The notes beneath the pieces are model-generated. The model was not told the origin of the DNA. It did no database searches and was given only the letters and a program-made list of their open reading frames with translations. A stretch of 37,622 nt of DNA from Candidatus Omnitrophota bacterium (lineage in GTDB: Bacteria > Omnitrophota > Omnitrophia > Omnitrophales > Aquincolibacteriaceae), in NCBI GenBank assembly GCA_023247055.1, contig JAHFHF010000024.1, positions 1-37,622 on the forward strand, given 5' to 3'. Both the position numbers and the translations under genes were made by a program. Shown here piece by piece: positions 15,112 through 22,644 of this stretch; the stretch's first letter is position 1; the number at the start of each line of letters is the position of its first letter.

Positions 15112-17838
15112 TCAGCCTTTGTACCAAGAGTCGCCGGCCGTCACATCCACCTTCAGCGGGACTTTTAACGTATAAGCCGATTCCATCCCCTGACGCACAA
15201 GCTCCGTGACTGAATCGACGCTTTCGGCGGGAACATCAAACACAAGTTCATCATGGACTTGCATGATCATCAAACTGCGCGGCTCTTCCCGCTCAAGCCG
15301 TTTTTGGATATTCAGCATGGCCAGTTTAATCAAGTCGGCCGCCGATCCCTGAATCGGCGCATTGATGGCCGCGCGCTCTGCAAACTGGCGCAGTTGGCCG
15401 TTGGACGAGTTCAGATCGGGAAAATAAGACCGCCGTCCCAAAAGCGTGGTCAGAAAACCTTCGCGCCGGGCCTTTTCTTTCTGTCCGTCCAAGTAAGTTT
15501 TAATGCCTTCGTAGCGGTTGAAATACTCCCGGATAAATTGATCGGCTTCCTGCACCGGAATGCCCAGATCCTGCGATAAACCGTACGCCGTCTTGCCGTA
15601 AATAATGCTGAAATTAATGGTCTTAGCCAAATCACGCATTTCGCGCGTCACATCTTTTTCGGCCACATTGTAAAGCAGCGTGGCCGTGTAGCGGTGAATA
15701 TCCCGGTCTTCGGCAAACGCCCGGATCAGACTCTGATCGTCCGAGAGATGCGCCAAAAGCCGCAGTTCGATCTGAGAATAGTCAGCGGAAAGTATTTTCC
15801 CTCCGCCGGATGGCAGAGACTGTCTTGCACTGCCCTTTTTACCGTAACGCGACACAAACGCGCGCCTAACCTGCCGTCCTTCGGCAGTTTTGATGGGAAT
15901 GTTCTGCAGATTCGGGTCAGAACTCGAAAGCCGCCCGGTCGCGGTCGTGGTCTGATGATACGACGTATGCACGCAATGGGTGGTGGGATTGACGATTTCC
16001 GGCAGCGCGTCCAGATAAGTCGATTTCAGTTTGGATTTTTCGCGGTATTCCAGCAGTTTACGCGGCAGATCGTAATCTTCAGCCAGCTTTTCAAGCACAC
16101 TGACGTCCGTGGAGTAACCGGTCTTGGTCTTTTTGACAGCCGGCAGCTTCAGCTGCACGAAAAGAATTTCGGCCAGCTGTTTGGTCGAATTGATGTTGAA
16201 TTCACCGCCTGCGTCTTTGTAGATCGCAGCTGTCAATTTCTCAAGCTGGCGGCCGGTCTCATCCGAAAGCGTTTTCAGCGTTTCGAGGTCGAGCGCCACG
16301 CCGTTCATTTCCATCTGCCCCAGACACAAGGCCAGCGGTATTTCTACTTTTTCAAAGAGCTCCATCAGCCCCTGCTCTTCGAGCTTGGGCTTAAAGAACG
16401 GCACGAGCCGGAACACGCAATCCGCGTCTTCGGCCGCGTACTCGGCGATTTTTTCAAGCGCGACTTCCGCCATTGTGCATTGGGTCTTGCCTTTCCCAAT
16501 GAGACTCTCGGTCGTGATTTTTTTAACGGACAAATGTTCGAGCGCAATATCATCCAGGTTATGGTTCAGCTTGATCGGGTTAATCAAATAGCTGGCGATC
16601 ATGGTATCGAACACAAACCCCTGCACGTCAACGCCGTGGCGTTTAAAAACAATCCAATCGTACTTTATGTTCTGGCCGTACTTAGGATGCTTCGGACTTT
16701 CCAAAAGCGGCGCAATTTTTTTTAAGACCGCTGCGAGCGCCAGCCCTGGGCCGGCGTGTTTTTTGGAGGACACCGGCACGTAGGCCGCTTGCAGCGCATC
16801 CCACGAAAAACTCATGCCCACCAGTTCGGCGAGCATCGGGTCTTTCGAAGTGGTTTCCGTGTCCACGCTGAACGCCTTGGCCTTGGTCAACGTTTCAACA
16901 AGTTTCGCCAAGTCTTTTTCAGTTTCAATCGTTTGATAGGCCCGCTTGCTGTCTTTTTGGGTCTCGCCGGCCGGCATGTGTTGTTTCAACAGGCCGCGGA
17001 ATTCATAATGCCGGCAGAGGTCCATCAGGCGTCCGGCATCCGGCTGGCGCAGGCGCATGGCTTCCCAATCCAGCTTCTCCATCGGCACGTCGGTATCAAT
17101 TTGCACAAGTTTTTTACATAACAAGGCCTGGGCGCCGTGCTCTTTGAGCAGCGCCTGCTGACTTTTGGATTTTACTTTCGAGGAATATTTCAATAAATTT
17201 TCGAGACTGCCGAATTCCTGAATTAATTTCACGGCCCCTTTTTCTCCGATACCCGGAACGCCGGGGACATTGTCGGAAGCGTCGCCCATGATCGCCATCA
17301 CATCGACAATTTTTTCGGGCCCTAAACCTTCGAAACGGTTTTTTACGCCGGCCGTATCATAAATCATGATTTCTTTGCCGGGATTCAACACTTTGACTTT
17401 ATCGGTCACGAGCTGCAAAAAATCTTTATCGGAGGTCACAATAAAAACCTGCAGGCCTTTTTCGGCACCTTCGCGCGCCAAGGTTCCCAGCAGGTCATCG
17501 GCCTCAAAACCCGCTTTCTCAAAAACAGCCCAGTTAAACGCCCGGCAAAACTCCTTGATCGGCTCCAGCTGGGAGATTAAATCGTCAGGCGTCGGCTTAC
17601 GGTGGGCCTTGTAGGCCTCGAAATCTTTGTGGCGAAAAGTCGGTTCCGGCCGGTCAAAGCAAATGGCCGCATAGTCCGGACAGCCGTCCGCAAACAGCTT
17701 GCTCAGCATGGTGATAAAGCCATAAATGGCATTGGTCGGCTCGCCCTTGGAATTGGACAAGGACCGGATGGCATAAAAGGCACGGTAGCAGAAGGACGTA
17801 CCGTCAACTAAATATAACTTCTTACCAGCATTCGACAT
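15112..17838 (-). CDS. polA: DNA polymerase I
   Basis: A 908-residue three-domain enzyme. The 5'-nuclease occupies about residues 1-290 (acidic motifs in ICFDRPEPTFRH, AGFEADDLLGTLA, VTSDKDFLQLV). The 3'-5' exonuclease, about 300-500, is probably active, because motif I AFSVDTETTSKDP, motif II GQNIKYDW and motif III YAAEDAD are intact. The polymerase, about 530-908, shows motif A DYSQIELRLLAHLSDD, motif B RDLAKTINFSIIYG and motif C MIMQVHDELVFDV. Phenylalanine stands at the O-helix position that discriminates against dideoxynucleotides. No Shine-Dalgarno sequence is evident before the ATG. A repeat-containing spacer lies upstream. Confidence 0.97.
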   Translation of the reverse strand: MSNAGKKLYLVDGTSFCYRAFYAIRSLSNSKGEPTNAIYGFITMLSKLFADGCPDYAAICFDRPEPTFRHKDFEAYKAHRKPTPDDLISQLEPIKEFCRAFNWAVFEKAGFEADDLLGTLAREGAEKGLQVFIVTSDKDFLQLVTDKVKVLNPGKEIMIYDTAGVKNRFEGLGPEKIVDVMAIMGDASDNVPGVPGIGEKGAVKLIQEFGSLENLLKYSSKVKSKSQQALLKEHGAQALLCKKLVQIDTDVPMEKLDWEAMRLRQPDAGRLMDLCRHYEFRGLLKQHMPAGETQKDSKRAYQTIETEKDLAKLVETLTKAKAFSVDTETTSKDPMLAELVGMSFSWDALQAAYVPVSSKKHAGPGLALAAVLKKIAPLLESPKHPKYGQNIKYDWIVFKRHGVDVQGFVFDTMIASYLINPIKLNHNLDDIALEHLSVKKITTESLIGKGKTQCTMAEVALEKIAEYAAEDADCVFRLVPFFKPKLEEQGLMELFEKVEIPLALCLGQMEMNGVALDLETLKTLSDETGRQLEKLTAAIYKDAGGEFNINSTKQLAEILFVQLKLPAVKKTKTGYSTDVSVLEKLAEDYDLPRKLLEYREKSKLKSTYLDALPEIVNPTTHCVHTSYHQTTTATGRLSSSDPNLQNIPIKTAEGRQVRRAFVSRYGKKGSARQSLPSGGGKILSADYSQIELRLLAHLSDDQSLIRAFAEDRDIHRYTATLLYNVAEKDVTREMRDLAKTINFSIIYGKTAYGLSQDLGIPVQEADQFIREYFNRYEGIKTYLDGQKEKARREGFLTTLLGRRSYFPDLNSSNGQLRQFAERAAINAPIQGSAADLIKLAMLNIQKRLEREEPRSLMIMQVHDELVFDVPAESVDSVTELVRQGMESAYTLKVPLKVDVTAGDSWYKG

Positions 17839-18111
17839 GGAGCAATTTTATTTGGGTGCAATCGGCGAGTTCGTTATTTGGTAGGGGCAATTCATGAATT
17901 GCCCTTACTGAGGCCTTGATTTTTATAATGGGATGATCACGATGTGCAGATAGGCCGGTCAGATGATGCTCAAACGGGCGTTAGCATAAAGAATTACCCC
18001 AAATCCGTCAAGGATTAGTTGTCGGCATCCGGTTCGAGTTTCCGCTGTAGGGGGCCGGGCCCTACATCCTGTATAGTTTTTATCCCGGCAGCTTAGGTAC
18101 CGGGATAAAAG
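17839..18111. other. intergenic region with two palindromes, 273 bp
   Basis: No gene is visible. At 17881-17908 GTAGGGGCAATTC faces GAATTGCCCTTAC around ATG, a near-perfect palindrome of a kind that recurs in other genomes. At 18047-18065 GTAGGG and CCCTAC enclose GGCCGGG. A third hairpin directly follows the RnfA-like gene (separate entry). No convincing promoter for polA was found, although TATAAA occurs on the minus strand near 17931-17936. Confidence 0.6.
18078..18110 (-). terminator. hairpin directly after the RnfA-like gene
   Basis: TTTTATCCCGG (18078-18088) and CCGGGATAAAA (18100-18110) are perfect 11-bp complementary arms around an 11-nt loop, starting one base past the stop codon at 18112-18114. 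No U-tract follows on the minus strand, so it may be an mRNA 3'-end stabiliser or a weak terminator rather than a classical intrinsic terminator. Confidence 0.4.
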
Positions 18112-18633
18112 TCAAAAGCCCATACTCCATAGAATTAAAGCGAGCAAGGCTGCGCAGAAGAGAGCAAGTGGTATTCCTTGAACGCGTTCGGGGATGCGGG
18201 CCCAACGCAGTCTTTCTTGCAGACCCAGCAGTAAAAGCCGGCAGGCGGCGCTCCCGCCAACCACGGTCCCCAGGGTCTGCACGGCTTGCGGCCAGGCCGT
18301 CCACGCGGACGCTTGCAGGCTCCAGGTCATTAAAGTCAGGGCCAAAAAGTAAAGCGTGCGCGAACTCTCTGGCCGCGGCCGCAGAAAACTCAATGCATAA
18401 GCCAAAACCAGAACAAGCGCCAGACGGAGGCTCTCTGCCTGCGGCAGGTGCAGGGCCGCCGCTTGCATGGCCCAGCTTGAGCCGGTCAGTACGGCCGTTT
18501 GCCAGGCCAAATCCAGCGTCTCCTGCAAAAGGCTGGCCAGGGTTTCGCGGCTCGTCCAGGCTGTTTCGGTACGCGGCCGGCTTTCGCTCAGCCAAAACCC
18601 CGTCATAAGAATAGTGAGGCCTAAAGAAATCAT
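18112..18633 (-). CDS. divergent RnfA-like integral membrane protein
   Basis: A 173-residue membrane protein with about five hydrophobic segments; genuine RnfA/NqrE has about 190-200 residues and six. The best match is the C-terminus: GLQERLRWARIPERVQGIPL, then ALFCAALLALILWSMGF, parallels the RnfA ending with IRERLE, P..F(R)G.PI.L and MGF. LGTVVGGSAACRLLLLG aligns with the RnfA segment that ends in TNCAVLG, so one of the two iron-sulfur cysteines is present. The first, in LGICPFLG, appears as serine-containing VLTGSSWAM. In real Rnf, RnfA and RnfE share a membrane [2Fe-2S] cluster. The gene overlaps the RnfE-like gene by 4 bp and ends the operon. Confidence 0.6.
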   Translation of the reverse strand: MISLGLTILMTGFWLSESRPRTETAWTSRETLASLLQETLDLAWQTAVLTGSSWAMQAAALHLPQAESLRLALVLVLAYALSFLRPRPESSRTLYFLALTLMTWSLQASAWTAWPQAVQTLGTVVGGSAACRLLLLGLQERLRWARIPERVQGIPLALFCAALLALILWSMGF

Positions 18634-19112
18634 ACGGCCTTTTTTTCCCGCGTTTCACAAAGAGCTGCGGCTAAAGCCAAAAGTCCGGCCAAGCCAAAAA
18701 GCCCGGCAGGATGTTCCCAGAAAAAAACACTGCCGGTTGTTTCAAGACCGCTGCGCGCCATCAAAAAAGCCAGGCTCAGGCTTCCGACAAAAACGGCCTG
18801 CAGCGCGAGCGCCTGCCAATGTTTCGCGCTGCGCAAATCCTCAACCGCGGGCAGTAAAAGACCCAGCACGGCCAAAACCCACCCTGGGGCCAGCATTAAT
18901 TTTATCCAGACCACTTGCGCAGCGACCGCGGCCAGAACCACCAAACAGTTCCGCGTCCAGGCGGCCGAAAGCCAGAGCCGCAGAAAAAAAACAAGCAGGC
19001 TCAGGACGATCCACAACAAACCGGCGAGTCCCAGAGCCCAGAAAGCTTCGAAACCTGCGCGGCCGTAAAGAGCCAGGGCCAGAACAGCTATCCACGCAGC
19101 GGGCGTCATCAT
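18630..19112 (-). CDS. divergent RnfE-like integral membrane protein
   Basis: A 160-residue hydrophobic protein with five or so membrane segments, shorter than RnfE/NqrD (about 200). The match is weak and rests on position in the operon and on segments such as WVLAVLGLLLPAVEDLRSAK. That segment lines up with the RnfE stretch ALGIF(I)PLIVVNCAILGRAEAF, but the cluster cysteine there is replaced. The other cysteine of the pair (LGLCPALAV in RnfE) is also not seen. The gene is coupled by ATGA overlaps to the RnfD-like gene before it and the RnfA-like gene after it. Assignment to RnfE rather than a second RnfA copy is from order. Confidence 0.45.
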   Translation of the reverse strand: MMTPAAWIAVLALALYGRAGFEAFWALGLAGLLWIVLSLLVFFLRLWLSAAWTRNCLVVLAAVAAQVVWIKLMLAPGWVLAVLGLLLPAVEDLRSAKHWQALALQAVFVGSLSLAFLMARSGLETTGSVFFWEHPAGLFGLAGLLALAAALCETREKKAV

Positions 19113-20035
19113 GAGTTTTCCTGTTGGGAGGACGGCCGGGGACCTAGCAGGGCTTCAAGCCAGGGCGCCAAAAAACTGGCGCAGGCTTGGCCCGCTAAAA
19201 CACGCAGGGCCTCATCCCGCAGCGGACAAAGTCCCGCAAGCAGCGCGGCCAGCACCGCATAAGCGCGCCGGCCGGCCGGTGTTAAAGGCAGGGCAGAGGT
19301 CTGTGAAAACCCCCAAAAAAGCGCCAGCCATAACCCGCCGGAAAGCAGAAACAAGGCGCTTTCTTGGGCCAGCCAAAGCCGCATCCCCGCATAAAGAGCA
19401 ATAAAAATGATGGGCCACTCCCATCGCACCAGCGCGCTGCCCAGCAAAATCAGGACCCCTAAAGCGATGGCCGCAAGGCTGACATCTTCAAGCGCAGGAC
19501 TTGCCGGATAAAAGGCCAAAAGCAGCGGGTTTTCTTCCATGGACAAAACGGCGGCGAGCGCCCGGGCTTGCTTAAAATCAAACGCCTGCACTAAGGACGG
19601 CAGGCCTAAAAATAAAACCAGCAGCCCTGCGGAAGGCGGGAAAAACAGCGCTTGTCCAAATCCGCCGAAGAGTTCGCGGCCCCAGGCCGCGGAAATAAAA
19701 GAGGCTGCAAAAAAAACCCAAAGCGGCAGCGTCAATGGCAAGATAAGGCTGCAGAAAAGGCCGTAAAAAATGGTCTCGCCGTCATGGTATGCGGGAATTT
19801 TATGGAAAAGCAGGCCGCAAAAAGCCTCAGCGAGCAGCGCGCCGCAAACCGCGGCACTTATGGCCTGGCAGGCCGGCCATCCCTGCGCTGCGGCTGAAAC
19901 AAAAATGAGCGGCAAAAGCGCGGCGGTTTTCAGCCAGACGCGTCCGCGCGCATGGGTTTTTGAAAAAAGATGCGGCGGTTTGAAGCCCGTGCGGTCCAAA
20001 TGGACTGAAGTTCGGCCAAAGAAAGGTGTGCTCAC
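19109..20035 (-). CDS. divergent RnfD-like integral membrane protein
   Basis: A 308-residue membrane protein starting at a GTG. The N-terminus PPHLFSKTHARGRVWLKTAA matches RnfD/NqrB proteins, which start SPH..S..T..RIMLDV. Further on, HDGETIFYGLFCSLILPLTLPLW, then ELFGGFGQALFFPPSAGLLVL, match the RnfD segments D.SA..TGLLLAL.LP..P.W and GGLG.N.FNPA. The C-terminal half keeps the helix pattern. The S-G-A-T sequence whose threonine carries covalent FMN in RnfD is not found in the expected region (after PSLVQAFDFKQARALA). The gene is preceded by an AAAGG ribosome binding site, and its start overlaps the stop of a 32-codon extension of the DsbA-like frame (see findings). Confidence 0.65.
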   Translation of the reverse strand: MSTPFFGRTSVHLDRTGFKPPHLFSKTHARGRVWLKTAALLPLIFVSAAAQGWPACQAISAAVCGALLAEAFCGLLFHKIPAYHDGETIFYGLFCSLILPLTLPLWVFFAASFISAAWGRELFGGFGQALFFPPSAGLLVLFLGLPSLVQAFDFKQARALAAVLSMEENPLLLAFYPASPALEDVSLAAIALGVLILLGSALVRWEWPIIFIALYAGMRLWLAQESALFLLSGGLWLALFWGFSQTSALPLTPAGRRAYAVLAALLAGLCPLRDEALRVLAGQACASFLAPWLEALLGPRPSSQQENS

Positions 20036-20130
20036 GCGGGCAAGCCTTTCACGATTTTTAGCGGCAAGGCATGCTTGTCCGCCGGCGCTTCGGCGGCAGG
20101 AAGCACCACTCCCCGCGGCAATGACAGCGC

Positions 20131-22473
20131 TCAGCGTTTCTTGGCAAGTTCCGTCTGAATGATGGTATTGAAAGACTCGATGGGCTGGGCGCCGGAAACC
20201 AGCGTGCCGTTGACAAAAGTCGCAGGCGTGCCCCGAACACCGGCTTTCGCGCCGGCCGCAAGGTCTTTGTCGACCATGGCTTTGGCCTGACCGGCGCTCA
20301 GACAGGTTTGAAATTTGGCTTTATCAAGCCCCAGTTTTTCAGCGCGCGCGATCAGCCCCGGCTCACCGCGATCTTGCATGTTGCTGAACAGATCATCGTG
20401 GTATTCCCAGAACTTACCTTGTTGAAACGCACATTCGGCAGCCGTGTGCGTTTTGTCCGCGCCCGTATGAAATGGCAGCGGATTGTGCCGCCAAATCACT
20501 TTCACTTTGCCGGGGTTCGTGTCCATAATTTGCTTGATCGTAGGCTCAACGCGCTGACAAAACGGGCAGTGGTAGTCGCTGAACTGCACGAGGGTGATCG
20601 GCGCATCCGCAGGCCCTTTGAACGGACGTCCGGCCAAATCATCAAACTGGACGGGCCCCGCGGGAACGGCCGGAGCCGGCGGTTTGACCGCATCCGCCGG
20701 TAGTTTTCCGGTTTTGATGACGCTGTCCACTAAGCGCGCGAAGCTGTCATAGGGCTGAGCCCCGCTCACAAGGGCACCGTTCACGAACGTCGCCGGCGTG
20801 CCGGAGACACCGTATTTACGGCCCGCGGCAAGATCTTTATCCACCATGGCCTTGGCCTGACCGGCGCTCAAACAGGATTGAAATTGGGCTTTATCAAGCC
20901 CCAGTTTTTCAGCGCGAGCAATCAGCGCCAGTTCACTGCGGTCAGCCTTCATATCGCTGAAAAGATCATCGTGGTATTCCCAAAATTTGCCCTGTTGAAA
21001 CGCGCACTCCGCCGCAGTATGGGTTTTGTCCGCGCCCGTATGAAACGGCAGCGGATTATGCCGCCAGACCACTTTCACTTTGCCGGGATTGGCATCCATG
21101 ATTTGTTTGATCGTGGGCTCAACGCGCTGGCAGAACGGACAGTGGTAGTCGCTGAATTGAACCAAGGTTACGGGCGCATCCGCAGGGCCCTTGAACGGAC
21201 GGCCGGCATTATCATCAATGTTTACGGGGCCTGCTGCTGCGGGCGCAGCGGCAGGTGCCGGAGCCGCTTCAGGCGGAAATTGTCCGGTCTTGATTAAGCT
21301 TTCCACGATCCCTGCAAATTTTTCATACGGCTGCGCGCCTGAGATCAAACGGCCGTTGACAAAAGTAGCCGGCGTTCCGTTCACGCCCACACGCGTGCCC
21401 TCTGTAAGATCGCGCCGCACAATGTCCGCCGTACGCCCGCTCGCCAGACACTCTTCAAATTTAGGAATGTCCAGACCGGCTTTGGCAGCTAACGCTTTTA
21501 AACCCGCATCGCTTTTGTCGCCGCCCACCTCTGCAAAAGCCGCATCATGAAACTGCCAGAACTTGCCCTGTTCGTGGGCGCATTCTGACGCCTGATGGGT
21601 CCGCTCAGAGCCCTGGTGCATGGCCAGCGGATAATGGCCCCAGACCAAACGGACCTGATTGGGAAAATCTTTGACTAGTTTTTCTAGAGTCGGCGCATGC
21701 CGGCCGCAAAAAGGGCAGTGAAAATCGCTGAACTCGACCAGCGTCACCTTGGCATTGTCAGGCCCTAACGAAGGCCGGCCTGCTAAATTATTAAAAACAA
21801 CGCCGCCCGCCGCAGGGGCCGGCATCGCTGAAGGCGCCGGTACGGCTGACGGTATAGGGACTGCCGGCGCGGGCGGAACCGCAGCGGCCGCTGGGGCCAT
21901 TTTTAATGCGGGTTCACCGATGACAGCGGCTTGAGGCACGCGCTTGTCGCGCAGGACGGCAAGCCCTTCTACAAACGAACCGGGCTGGCGCAAAGCCATT
22001 TTAACATCGTATTTTTTGCGCAACTCATCCAGATATTCTTTCTTGGCCGTCACATAAGCCTGGCGGCGAAGTTCCTGCGAAATGGCGGCACTGGCTTGCT
22101 CAAACGGCTGAGGAAAAAGTTCGCGGTTTTGATCGTAATAAGCGCGCAAGTCTTCATACGAAACATGCACGCGGCTCCAAATCTTTTCCTTGAACAGCGC
22201 TTCCTGCCCGAGATGCGCTGCCTGCATCTCCTTCTTGATCATCGTTTCCTGAACCCAATTGTCTGTCACCGTGCGCAGAATCTCATATTCATCATTTTCA
22301 ACGGGCACCAGATCGGCCGAAGAAAGTTTGCGCAGGTCGGAATAAGAAAGCTGTGCGCCCTTAAGGCTGACAACCACCGCCGGCTGCGTGGCGGCTTTTT
22401 CTTCTTTCAAAAAACCCCAGACAATCAAAGTGAGAAGAATTCCTGCGATAAAACCTGAAAGCGTTGTCTTCAT
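20131..22473 (-). CDS. membrane-anchored protein with SurA-like N-terminus and three DsbA-like domains
   Basis: A 780-residue exported protein. Residues 5-22 form a signal anchor, and about 35-160 resemble the N-terminal helical domain of SurA/PrsA-type chaperones. A Pro/Ala-rich linker (190-225) follows, then three thioredoxin-fold DsbA-like domains. Their active sites are HCPFCGRH (Cys253/256), HCPFCQRV (445/448) and HCPFCQRV (636/639). Each domain has the cis-proline motif GTPATFVNG (Pro368, 560, 750) and a second cysteine pair (298/342, 490/534, 681/724). Domains two and three are nearly identical, indicating recent duplication. Such domains make or shuffle disulfides, or relay electrons, in the periplasm. 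The position between RnfC-like and RnfD-like genes replaces the RnfG slot. Ribosome binding site AAAGGG. Confidence 0.88.
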   Translation of the reverse strand: MKTTLSGFIAGILLTLIVWGFLKEEKAATQPAVVVSLKGAQLSYSDLRKLSSADLVPVENDEYEILRTVTDNWVQETMIKKEMQAAHLGQEALFKEKIWSRVHVSYEDLRAYYDQNRELFPQPFEQASAAISQELRRQAYVTAKKEYLDELRKKYDVKMALRQPGSFVEGLAVLRDKRVPQAAVIGEPALKMAPAAAAVPPAPAVPIPSAVPAPSAMPAPAAGGVVFNNLAGRPSLGPDNAKVTLVEFSDFHCPFCGRHAPTLEKLVKDFPNQVRLVWGHYPLAMHQGSERTHQASECAHEQGKFWQFHDAAFAEVGGDKSDAGLKALAAKAGLDIPKFEECLASGRTADIVRRDLTEGTRVGVNGTPATFVNGRLISGAQPYEKFAGIVESLIKTGQFPPEAAPAPAAAPAAAGPVNIDDNAGRPFKGPADAPVTLVQFSDYHCPFCQRVEPTIKQIMDANPGKVKVVWRHNPLPFHTGADKTHTAAECAFQQGKFWEYHDDLFSDMKADRSELALIARAEKLGLDKAQFQSCLSAGQAKAMVDKDLAAGRKYGVSGTPATFVNGALVSGAQPYDSFARLVDSVIKTGKLPADAVKPPAPAVPAGPVQFDDLAGRPFKGPADAPITLVQFSDYHCPFCQRVEPTIKQIMDTNPGKVKVIWRHNPLPFHTGADKTHTAAECAFQQGKFWEYHDDLFSNMQDRGEPGLIARAEKLGLDKAKFQTCLSAGQAKAMVDKDLAAGAKAGVRGTPATFVNGTLVSGAQPIESFNTIIQTELAKKR

Positions 22474-22601
22474 GGGGAAACCCTTTATGGTTCGATAGGA
22501 AGTTTTAAAAAATGCCCCTAAAATCGGACTTTTAAAATTATCGGACAGGTAGAATTATTCTTTACCCGCAGAAAGCGGCCGGCGGTCAAGCCGGAAAAGC
22601 G

Positions 22602-22644
22602 GGGGTCAGGCCCCAACACCAGGGGCCAGCAGGGGCCTGACCCC
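22602..22644. repeat. inverted repeat overlapping the end of the RnfC-like gene
   Basis: GGGGTCAGGCCC (22602-22613) and GGGCCTGACCCC (22633-22644) are perfect 12-bp arms around 19 bp. The stop codon of the RnfC-like gene (22606-22608) is inside the left arm, so the last residues of that protein (LLAPGVGA) are encoded by the repeat. The remaining spacer to the DsbA-like gene (22474-22601) holds nothing recognisable. Confidence 0.75.

Noticed and set aside
15694..16725. 343-codon plus-strand open frame opposite polA
   Set aside because: Antisense shadow of the exonuclease and polymerase domains; composition is arginine/glutamine-rich and without motifs.
18080..18658. 192-codon minus-strand frame overlapping the RnfA-like gene in another frame
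   Set aside because: Not hydrophobic in a membrane pattern; the frame at 18112-18633 is coupled by ATGA to the preceding gene and has RnfA-like segments.
20131..20133. TGA at the end of the DsbA-like gene as a selenocysteine codon
   Set aside because: It follows the natural end of the third domain and there is no SECIS-like hairpin directly after it; a short extra frame is reported instead as a finding.
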